Positions 27,301 to 36,500 of a stretch of 64,000 nt of DNA are shown in pieces (within the stretch, counting starts at the first letter, position 1; each line of letters opens with the position of its first letter). Under the pieces are notes generated by a model. The model did no database searches. It saw only the letters and a list, made by a program, of their open reading frames with translations, and was not told where the DNA came from. The stretch comes from Anas platyrhynchos (Eukaryota; Chordata; Aves; Anseriformes; Anatidae). The translations under genes were made by a program, and so were the position numbers. Location of the stretch: NCBI RefSeq assembly GCF_047663525.1, contig NC_092591.1, forward strand, positions 29,607,001-29,671,000. The letters are read 5' to 3'.

Positions 27301-30300
27301 GGAGATCTTTGCTCTGCCAAATGTGGAGATCAGCAAAGGTACTAGGTCTCATTGCTGGAATGGCTTTAGTCGCAGAGCTTGAGGTGATGTAGCTTGATAC
27401 CTCTTCCACGGTAGAAGTTGGAACTGAACATCTTTCATCTTCATTTTTCCTTGCTTACCTGTGGTGTTTTTATGTTCCTTGGACCCTCCATGAGACAAAA
27501 TTGGGCAGGAGATTTTCACATGAGGCTTCTGATGTGATTTATCTTAGAGTGGGGACAGGGATGTATTCTGGTTTCACCAAGCATCTTACCTGATTATTCT
27601 GTTTCCACCTGACATTGCCTGTGCTACATCCTTTGATCTTACCTTGCAGATTTTTCTGCTAGCACATTTTTTTTCCTGAACTCTGCTTGTTGAACTGTAC
27701 CACAAATCTCTGTTTGTCTTTTGTGCACCTGTTACATATTTATGTTTCTCTGTGAGAGTGCAAGCTTGTATGTTGTTGCTGGTGATGCTATTAGTAGTGT
27801 CACAGTGTTACTAAATGCTTCTGTACTGTAACCTGTTAGTGTGCTTATGTCTAGGTTTGGGGCAGGCTGGTATTATGGTGTTTAGTAAGGTTACACTTTG
27901 TAGGTACAGTAGGCCTTCGCTTTGGCTACAGCTGGTTTCAGAGGTAGTATTAGAAGCCTAACATAAGTAGGCTTTTGGAACTCTTACAGCTGTCTACACA
28001 TCCTTAATTGAGCTAAAAGAACAAATAAAGGATAAAGGAATAAAGTCTCTGCCCTTCTTTTACAAGTCAGAAGAAAAACAAAGCAACCTTTTCATGAATC
28101 ATTTTTTTTCCATTGCCAAGAAAATTACGTTTGGAAAGCTTATATGTCAAAACTGTATATGTGTGTCCGGTTTGTGCTTTATAGCCTTGGGCACACTTCA
28201 GTCTTTCTTCTGTGTTGCCCGCTATGAAATGGGAAGAGTGGTTCTATGGGAGAGCTGTGTTTTACAAGTGCTGTGGAAGTGCCACATGTTCCAGATTGGG
28301 GTGGTGGGGGTAAGACACAAGGGGAAGAATCCCTAACTTAAGTTGCATGCTGCAATTAAGCATTTAGGATAGCATTTTGTTTTGCATCTGAAACTTGATA
28401 AAGTAACATAAATGTTTAAAACACATTTTATTTTTATTTCCAGATTTTTCTGCTTCAGCTGATTCCAAAGTAGTGGTGCTGACGGTTAACTCTCTGGGCA
28501 GTGCTCAGACTTACCTCGATGTTATACAAAGCAACGTGGACTTGTTCAGAGGAATTATCCCAGCAGTATCACACTACAGTCAGAACTCTGTTCTGCTTGT
28601 TGCTTCCCATCCAGGTGCGTTGGTACTTCACCTAATGTTCCGTCTCTGCAATGGCTTTCTGTTTGGGCTGTTTTAAAAGTATATTACTTCAGATTGCACC
28701 CACTTAGTCAGAAGTTCTTGCTACTCTGAAAGATATTTTCCTTTTCAGCATTGAGCAGGACACTGTCTTTGAGGGGGTTTTTCTTAACTGTTACCAAGAT
28801 AAAAGAAAATAGTGTACTTTGTTTTGTTTAAAAGGTATGTATTTCTGCATATTTCTGTATGTAGCTTAAATGTCTCTGTACCTACAAGATTAGCATCCAT
28901 TAGCTGCTGTCTTGTCAGCTGTTTTATGTGTGTGTTTCTCCTGTGCAGTAAGCATAGATGTGTGTGTCATGTGCCATGTGATCAGACTCGCAGACTACTA
29001 ATATATTTAATGTGGTGTCACGAGTAAACATTGCAGCTGTATTTTTGGGGAAAATCTAAATCTGTTGGGTCAGGAATATTGTGAAACAAGAAAAAAGAAA
29101 ACATAACTTAAAGGGCAAGAAGTATGTGTGACCTCGTCTGTCCTGTAAACAGGCTGAAGACACTGCCAGCCCTTTTCTATTTTTCAAGTGCTTCTTGGCC
29201 TTCCTGTCATTTAGAGCTGTGGAAATGCAGAAAAGATCTCCTGCCTTATCTGGGGGAAGAAACTCTGGCTGCATTAAACTTTGAAGCACATGAGGGCTTT
29301 GGTATAGGGAAGCATAGTGACTCATTTTGAAGTTTCCCTTGATTTCTCTTAAAACTTCACTTGGTCTGTGAATCTTCTTTGCCTCCTCCCTGTCTGACCT
29401 GGTGTTTTGGTTGAACAGAACTACTGAAGTGTTCATGCATGCTTTTGCCTTTTCTAAAAAAAAATAAGTCCATCCTGTGTTTTGTAGCTGATTAATAGTT
29501 GGCCGTTGGGCTGAGTTTTGATTGATCCTTTATTGTCAGCATATTTTTCTTTCACGCATAGTTGAAGTAATGACATATGTGTCATGGAAGCTGAGTGCGT
29601 TTCCCAAAAGCAGAGTTATTGGAGTAGGTGGCAATCTGGATACCGAGAGATTTCAGTATACGCTCGCAAACCTTTTGCAAGTACAGGCACTGGGAAAAGA
29701 TGCTTGGATTGTTGGTGAACAAGGGGAAGACAAAGGTAAAGTCATACGGTGTCGTGACTATGAGTATTTAATGTTCTGGCAGTACGTAACTAACTGAGAA
29801 AAGTATTGAAGGTAGTCACGAGCAGGGTAGTAAAATTTTCATAATGTAGTTCCAAAGAGTAATATTCTGGTCTGTGACCAAGTCTGTAGACCTGGGGTGG
29901 TTGTAAAACTATTTTACATTAGTCACAGTTGAAAAAAAAAAAAAATACAACCTTGAATGCTTTTTAATTAGTGTAACGATGTAGATTAGATATATTGAAA
30001 GAGGAAGGAAGTGTGGTATAATGTATGGCAGGCTACTGCTAATGTAAAAATTCTTGCCTATTAATTCATTTTTAAGCAAGTGTCTCTGGTCAAGTGATAC
30101 TTCAGAGTTTTATTTCATCTGTATAGAAACCCTTAGCAGGTCATCAACTACATTTGTCTTGTTATGGGGGAAGGAACCTTGCCTTTTTTTTTAATTTTAT
30201 TTTCCCACCCTATCTAATCCATATTTTAGTCACTGTTAAGATGTAGATTTAAACACTATGTTTGTTTCTATCTAGTACTCTCATGGACCAGTTGTAAGTC

Positions 30301-32489
30301 ACATGCAAATCAAACTGAAACAATGGTTGCTCAGAATTCAAAGGAACAGGTGGCTAACAGGTAATGCCATTATAATCTTAGGGTTTTTCCATCGTGTTCA
30401 AACACTTCAGGTTTGCAGGGGTTTTGTTTTTCTTCAGTTCTTTGTGAAGAGGAGGAAGTTTGCTCTAAAATGTTCACACACTGAGTATCTATGTGTGTCA
30501 CTCATTTTTCTGTAAGTGCATATACCTGCTGATTTTCTGATGTTTTTAATAATGTCTTGTCATTAGATAACATCACAGATGCAACAAGATTTGTAGGATA
30601 TACATAAGAACATCTGAGCTGCCAGTTCAATTATGTCCACTTAAAAAAAAAAGGGGGGGGGGGGAGGCAAGCTTTCTGGTGTGCTTTTCTCAGAGTTTGT
30701 GCAGAAGCAGTTTACTTCAAAGTGAAGTAGAAGTTTCGATCAATTTACTTGATTTATTTATCCACTCCTTGACAGAATTTTTACTACTGTGGGTAAAATA
30801 TTTATTAAAAATTTCTTGAAAGAATGTTGTTATTCTCTTCTGTTGTTTCCCAAATAAAAGAGTCATGTTTTTATGAAATGCGTATATGTCTGTAGGGTTT
30901 TACATATAAACCAAAAAAAGTAATAATTTAAATAATGAAAATCTAAACATTGTTTTCTCCCCTTTTTGTGGTTTATATAGAGCTATGGAAATCCTAAAGG
31001 GAAAAGGTCAGAGATCTTGGTCTGTTGGGCTCTCAGTTGCTGATTTGACTGAGAGTATACTGAAAAATAAAAGAAAGGTTCATTCGGTATCCACCCTGGC
31101 AAAGGTAAATGGGTTATTTAATATCTTCTGGTTGGCACTGTAATGATGTTATTTATACTGGATAGCCTCTGTTCAGAAGTAGCGCTGTTCTCATGACTTT
31201 CTTCCAACAACCACCTTCAGTTCTAGTCCAAGTGAAGCATAAACCAGTTCTTGTGTTAACCTGAAACCAATATTAAAAGTGGATTGTTTTACCTCAAAAT
31301 ATAAATGTTTAGATGGAAAATGTGATCAGGGTTGCTGACCAGCTCCCCAGGAACAGCTGGATTTGGCAAACGGAGAGAAATGTGTCACGATTTAAGTGCT
31401 CAGTGTTGAATGTAGATTTTTGTGGGGACCAAAAGAGTTCAGTATCATTTATGAAAGTGTACGTTTTCTTACGTTATTTTATTTGACAAGCTTTGAAACA
31501 GCTGTTCTTGTTACTCCTAGATTCTTTACATTGAGGAGATTATTAAGCTACATTTAATTGTAGACTCGACTTTGTGTGAAGTTTACCCAAGAGGCTTCAT
31601 TAAAGCTCTAAGTCATTTCAAATGAGTAAAAAAGAGGCAGAAGCATTTATTGGTCACTTCTATTTACAGGACTTGGACGGGTTGTTCATTCTCAGTGCAG
31701 GGAAGTTGAGCACAGAAGGCTGCTCACTGTAATCAAGTACAGATATACAGCTCATTTCATCATTGTGTTTTCAAGTGAAGTTTTAAATTCTTTCTGAACT
31801 AAATGCAAAAGTAGAGGAGTCTCTTAAACTACAGTTAAACTTAGTAGTTAGACTAACTACAGAAAGTAAAATTTCACGTACAGATCCTAAAAAGAAACAA
31901 AATCAATCATGTAAACTTGAGCTACAATGATGTAACTTTGGTGAAGTCTCTCACAGAATGAATACATGATCAATATTCAAAAAAATATTCCCAGGAGAGA
32001 TTTTTGTTTTCCCAAAGAAATTCCTCAGCTAGATTGTATCTTTTAGCTTAGCCTGTGTCGTAGAAGTCTAATATATTTATATTGGGAAACTCTTCCAAGT
32101 GTGGCACAATTCAAGATTGTTTTTAATTCACGCTGTAATATCTTACAGTTTCTGTACAGTAAAGCATTGCACAGGATCTAAAAAGTGGAACGTGAGCTAT
32201 ATAAAATCATGCCATGTGATGAAATATCTTTGCTTAATTACCATTATCAAGTTACTTTGTGGTTCTTTGCTTCAGATAAAGATCAGCAGAAATAAATGAC
32301 AGTGTTCTTTGCATGCTGTTTCAGGGATGTTGCAATATAAACAGTGAAGTATTTTTAAGTCTTCCATGTATTCTTGGAACCAGTGGAGTGATTGAAATGG
32401 TCAAACTAGAAGAAGATCCATCAGTGCAAGAGAAACTGCAGAGCAGCGCAGGATCAATTCACGACCTTCAGCAGCAGCTCAAACTGTAA
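21093..32489 (+). CDS. UEVLD: UEVLD: UEV domain fused to lactate/malate dehydrogenase-like domain, 12 exons
   Basis: The exons are 21093-21134, 22229-22313, 22890-22952, 23882-24045, 25074-25209, 26537-26661, 27233-27338, 28444-28614, 29562-29735, 30276-30360, 30981-31104 and 32325-32489. They join into 479 aa (human about 471) with no break. Residues 1 to about 150 form a UEV (E2-variant) domain close to that of TSG101, with Tyr109 where active E2 enzymes have Cys. Residues 184-479 form an LDH-like fold. The Rossmann motif GAGDLG (190-195) and the NAD-ribose Asp of LLDLSEG are kept. The LDH catalytic His is Gln351 (GEQGED) and the active-site Arg106 equivalent is Leu265, while the Asp and Arg of NLDTER remain. 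NAD binding without dehydrogenase catalysis is therefore likely. The physiological role of the family is poorly defined; a link to ubiquitin or endosomal sorting is inferred from the UEV half. Confidence 0.97.
22229..22313 (+). CDS. UEVLD: UEVLD exon 2
   Basis: The acceptor is tgcttttcag after a long pyrimidine tract. It encodes [14 protein letters not shown] and [12 protein letters not shown]. At 85 nt it has the same length and phase as TSG101 exon 2. Confidence 0.95.
22890..22952 (+). CDS. UEVLD: UEVLD exon 3
   Basis: This 63-nt exon (phase 1 in and out) encodes [20 protein letters not shown], the UEV beta-sheet region. It is one codon shorter than TSG101 exon 3. Confidence 0.95.
23882..24045 (+). 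CDS. UEVLD: UEVLD exon 4 (core UEV fold)
   Basis: At 164 nt this equals TSG101 exon 4 in length and phase. It encodes [20 protein letters not shown], the CFLKPT strand and [17 protein letters not shown]. The position of the E2 active-site Cys is Tyr109. Confidence 0.95.
25074..25209 (+). CDS. UEVLD: UEVLD exon 5 (end of UEV domain)
   Basis: 136 nt, encoding [19 protein letters not shown] and the [20 protein letters not shown] helix, with phase 1 at the donor. It corresponds to TSG101 exon 5, after which the two proteins diverge completely. Confidence 0.95.
26537..26661 (+). CDS. UEVLD: UEVLD exon 6 (linker and NAD-binding motif)
   Basis: A Lys/Ser/Gly linker leads into [21 protein letters not shown], which aligns with the LDHA Rossmann start. 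The exon ends in phase 0 at the same point as LDHA coding exon 2 (AAK| against LMR|). This is where the UEV and LDH halves join. Confidence 0.95.
27233..27338 (+). CDS. UEVLD: UEVLD exon 7
   Basis: It encodes [20 protein letters not shown] and [15 protein letters not shown]. The Asp of LLDLSEG matches the NAD-ribose-binding Asp of LDH. The 106 nt compare with 118 in LDHA exon 3, with the same phases. Confidence 0.95.
28444..28614 (+). CDS. UEVLD: UEVLD exon 8 (active-site loop altered)
   Basis: It encodes [20 protein letters not shown] and continues to [12 protein letters not shown]. It aligns with LDHA exon 4, but the substrate-loop arginines of [10 protein letters not shown] are replaced by Leu258 and Leu265. 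Phases equal those of LDHA exon 4; it is 171 nt against 174. Confidence 0.95.
29562..29735 (+). CDS. UEVLD: UEVLD exon 9 (catalytic His replaced)
   Basis: At 174 nt this is identical in length to LDHA exon 5. It encodes [20 protein letters not shown], then NLDTERFQY (Asp324 and Arg327 kept) and [10 protein letters not shown], where Gln351 stands at the LDH catalytic histidine. Confidence 0.95.
30276..30360 (+). CDS. UEVLD: UEVLD exon 10 (divergent)
   Basis: This 85-nt exon encodes [20 protein letters not shown] and NSKEQVAN. It occupies the slot of LDHA exon 6 (118 nt) with the same phases, but only the VxxW start is clearly similar, so 11 residues are lost relative to LDH. It is the least conserved exon of the gene. 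It is supported by both splice sites and by exact frame continuity. Confidence 0.88.
30981..31104 (+). CDS. UEVLD: UEVLD exon 11
   Basis: It encodes [40 protein letters not shown] and K. It is 124 nt, as is LDHA exon 7, and shares the LDH block WxxGLSVADLxExI. Confidence 0.95.
32325..32489 (+). CDS. UEVLD: UEVLD exon 12 (terminal coding exon, stop)
   Basis: It encodes [40 protein letters not shown] and the end [11 protein letters not shown], with TAA at 32487-32489. At 165 nt including stop it is exactly the length of the LDHA terminal coding exon. Confidence 0.95.
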   Translation, partial: GCCNINSEVFLSLPCILGTSGVIEMVKLEEDPSVQEKLQSSAGSIHDLQQQLKL

Positions 32490-33160
32490 GCACCAGGAAA
32501 GCCACAGTGTCTGCTCACAGAAGATCTGCTGGGCACAACTGGTTGCTTGGTGTATACGGTTTTCTATATAAGACAAGATTATTATTTTTTTTTAATTTGC
32601 CTACAGCAGTGCTTTCTTTATTTGGATTTGGTTTACATACTTAAACACTGCACTACCCAGTACAAATTTCTGACTTGAAAAGTGCACTTTAGATAACCAA
32701 ACCCTGGAGATTAATGTGCAAGAATGCTTTATGTAAATTCAGGTGGTATTTTTCTGTAGTATTTTCTTTTTCCCCAGCTGATTATGGCCTGATTCTTGGG
32801 TTATTCCTAACTTTGCAACTCCAGAGGACACCGTCTAGGACCGGAGCTTACCCAGCTCCTTGGACACTCCAGCAAGAACCCTTCCTCCTTGTTCTAAGTG
32901 CTGCCTGAGGGACTTGTGTAGCACAGGGCTGGTTGCAAGGCAGCTTGTGGGGGCAGCAGGGGCTGCGCTTTGGGAGCTTGGTATTTTATATTTAATGTCT
33001 AATGTCAATGGACTCCATCCTTGTGGGTTGTGAAGCAGGGGGGTAAAAGCCTGATGTAACAGTACGCTGAAAAATTACATATGGATTTCTGTTGTACGTT
33101 TAACGATGGTCTTTCTGGCCGTGCCCGGTGTATTTGTGGGGGCGTCCCTCAGGGGGAGCC
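32490..33160 (+). other. UEVLD: UEVLD 3' UTR and short gap to TSG101
   Basis: Only 827 bp lie between the UEVLD stop and the TSG101 ATG. I found no AATAAA or ATTAAA in this gap. A TATATA variant at about 32566 and T-rich stretches around 32583 are the only weak candidates for 3' processing. Confidence 0.5.
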
Positions 33161-33169
33161 ACGCACCAC

Positions 33170-33550
33170 AGCACTCAAATGGTGGCGGGGGGAGGGTGAG
33201 GTGAGGCGGGGCGGGGCCGGGCGGAAGGCCCCGCCCCGGAAACGGCGTCAGGGCCGGGCGGAAGCGGCCGCGCGGGCGCTTCCTGTTTGGGCTGGGGGCG
33301 GGCGGGCGGCGCCGCCATGGCGTTCTCGGAGAGCCAGCTGAAGAAGATGCTCGCCAAGGTAGCGCCGCGACGGGACGCGGCTGCCCACGGCCGCGGGGGG
33401 CGTGGGATGAGGAGGGGAGGCGGGTCGGGGGGCCGCGGGGGCGTGGGGAAGGGGAGGGAGGCGCACGGTCAGCTTTGTGCCTCGGGACCCGCAGGCGGGG
33501 GGAAGGGGAGGCGCGGTGCCTGGCCGGCCGTGACGTGACGGCCCCCGAGG
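33170..33550 (+). promoter_or_regulatory. TSG101: TSG101 CpG-island promoter with clustered ETS-like sites
   Basis: This is a GC- and CpG-dense block around the TSG101 ATG with no TATA box. Four GGAA cores lie within 65 bp upstream of the ATG: CGGAAG at 33222-33227 and 33259-33264, CCGGAA at 33237-33242, and CTTCCT (reverse) at 33279-33284. This is typical of ETS/GABP-driven housekeeping promoters. GC boxes flank them. Factor binding is inferred from motifs only. Confidence 0.7.
33317..33358 (+). CDS. TSG101: TSG101 exon 1 (start codon)
   Basis: ATG in gccgccATGg (perfect Kozak context) opens [14 protein letters not shown], matching the TSG101 N-terminal helix. The donor is aag|gtagcg. Confidence 0.96.
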
Positions 33551-36500
33551 GACCCAGAGGGGCCCATCTCCAGGCACCCGATGGAGCTGTGGGCTTGGCT
33601 CTGGGGGATGCTGTTGTGATGAGGTTCAGTCGTGGTGTTCACACAGAGTGAACGTGGCACGCAATAGATGAGGACCTGACCAGAACTGGTGGTCCTTCAC
33701 CTGCAAAGGGTCAGAGGCACCTCCTGTTGTCAGCTCGAGAAGCAGTGCTGAGTGCTAGCTCGGTGCCAGCAAGTGGCAGTGTGCGTTTGTATTCCCCTGT
33801 CTCCCATTAATGAATGACTGGCATGCCAAGGAAGGGAAGAATCAACGCTGACTCCACGTCCTTATCTCTTTTTCATTCCACCCTGCCTCACCCCCATTTT
33901 ATAGCCCCCAGTGCCATCTGACTTTCTGTGGGTACGTTCAGTGAAAAGTGCAGTGAATCAAGCAGTTCAGGAAAAGTGAAGTTACTAATTCAGCACTTGC
34001 CTGTATTTTTCAAGAATAGCTCCACTTTCTGTTCTGTAGAGGAAATCTGAGGAGTAGGCGTAGCCATGTGTGAGATACCAAAACACTGAGCCCCAGCTTG
34101 GGCGGAGACACACGTAGCTCAATTCGAGGTGTTGACCTGCTGTGTGAACCTGGCAAGCTTCATCTCTTTGCGGCCTGTTACCTGATATGTAGAATGAGGA
34201 AGATGCATTTACCATCTGATACTTGAGGAGGAAAAAAAAAAAAAACACACTTAAAAATCAAGAGTTTAAAGTAATCAGTTTTAGTTACGTTTATAGAGAT
34301 CACTAAGGTCTTGCGTTTTCCAGAAGGATTTTGGCATTTCTTGGAAATCTTCAGCTCCTTACTAGATGAACACAGAAAAAGATTGTCTTGTAATATCAGT
34401 ATTAGTGTGTCTGCTAAGCCAGCATGCAGTTTTTTGTCTGCTTTTTGATTAACCTGACCTGGGACTCTCGTACTACAAGTGGACTTAAATCCTTATTCCA
34501 AATCCTTATGTTTGCTAGGAGCTTTTGTTAGTGAAAACCTGTTCTGGTTTTGTTCTTCTTGTTCTTTTGATTGTGCCAATCTTCTTGAGCCTACATCCTG
34601 TACTATAAGGTATGTTCCTATAAACGATATAAACAATCCCCTCTTTTCTTTTTTTTTTTTTTTTCACATGGCTGGAGAAGTGCTCTCCCTCCTGCTGTAG
34701 AACCACATCTGGTGATGGGGGCACGCACTGCCCTTCTCCAGCCTGGCCTCACTCTGCCCTTGTTAGAAAGTTTCTGTTGGGGGTGATGGGATTGTTTTGT
34801 GACAGATTTCCTCTTTCATATTAAAATTTGAGGTACTTTTGACTTGCTTTCTGGGTTACTAAGCTGGTACTGGGGGAAGGCCTCAAAATTGTCTTGTGTA
34901 AATAGATATTAGGTATTCGTTGACGAGTAAAATCCTGGAGTTGCAGCTTTTGGTAGACTAAGGTGTTAGAGCAAGTGACGGGGCACGTTCAGCCCACCTC
35001 CTCAAGTAAGACTTGTGATGCCCAATGTTGGCATCTTTGTCAGCCTCTGTAGATACTGGAAACAAGTGTTAGTTTCCAAGTTTTACAACTCAAGAGTTTT
35101 TCAGAGCAAAGGTGACCCTTAGCCATGGCACCAGGCTTTGCTCTTGGATAATGTTGGAATTAATTTGTTGCATCAACATGTGTTGGGTTTCAGGCCGCAT
35201 TGTGGAGGGTTGTGAAGGGTTGCTGTCTGTGGTCCCTGAGGCACCTGAAGGTTGCCTTTTTACAGAGCTGCACTACCTGGTGAAACCAGCTCTCTGCTGG
35301 CCAGGAGCATCTCCTCTAGTGTCTGGGGGTTCTTGTTCTGAGACTTAAATCTGGGCTGAGACTCGCTCCCTGCTCCCAGAGAAAGCAAGTGGATGAAACT
35401 GGTGGTGTTACCGATAGTATGGTGCCTTGAAATGTCTGCTTTTTTGTTGGTAATAATAATAGCAATTGATTAATACTGTAGTATGAGTGCTACGAAAGTG
35501 GTCTGTGAGGTTCAAATAGTATATAGCTGTGCATCAGGAATACTTAAAATGTCATACTATTGGTTCAGAGATGCAGGTTTTGTTTTTGTTTTCTGTTTTT
35601 TAGATCCACAAACTCTCTCATGGCTGAGTATTCTTTTGTTTCTCATAGTTATCCTTTGTTTTCCTCATATTTGTATTACAAATTGTATTAAAAACTTTAA
35701 AAGTGTGTGAAATTCTTTAGAGCTTTTCTACTTTGTGGTTATTCTGTATGTCCAGAAGAGGATTCGATAATTTTCCGTGCTTTTCTAAATGACGTAGATT
35801 TAGTTTTATTGATGATGATGTGTGGGTAGTCTTAATTTCACTCAGAAGATATGTGTTTGTCGATTGGAAAGGTATATGGCAGTTTGTTTTGCAGAATTTC
35901 TGATAAATACTATGTCCCAGTATTTGGCTTTGCTTAAAATGTAACATTGGTTATGGTAGAACATCAATGAAAATATGATAGCTTTCCCAAAATCACTTGA
36001 TGTATGGACTCTTATTTGAGAATAAAAGCATCCTAACGTGTTAAAATTGGGTAAATTATATAGGAAGTGGAGCCCAGAAGAATGTCCATATATTATCAGT
36101 ATAAGCTCTCATAAACGCAGGTTATTTTGTGAAACAAAACCAAATTAAATTACAGTGAAGCTTTATGATGTAAAAACATTCTTTCTCCTTGTTTTCTAGT
36201 ATAAGTACAGAGACCTCACTGTGCAGGAGACGACCAGTGTCATTACTCAGTACAAGGACCTCAAACCTGTTATGGATTCATATGGTAAGTCTGCGTGACA
36301 AATTTTTTGTTACTGAATTGTTGTTGTTTTACATATATTTGGTAGCTTTTGTGGGAATGAAGGAGATTAAAGCTAGAATATGGAATTTTAAGACGATCTT
36401 TATGATCTTTGACATCAACACTTCCTTGGAAACAGACAGTAATACAGAGAAGTTAGCTAATATGCCAAGGAGTGTTGCATTTCACCACAGTTAAAATTTG

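Noticed and set aside
29056-29436. 126-aa minus-strand ORF in UEVLD intron 8
   Set aside because: No recognisable family and no flanking gene structure.
26537-32489. LDH-like exons that could be taken for an LDH pseudogene
   Set aside because: All are intact and join in frame to the upstream UEV exons with correct phases, so they are the 3' half of UEVLD.
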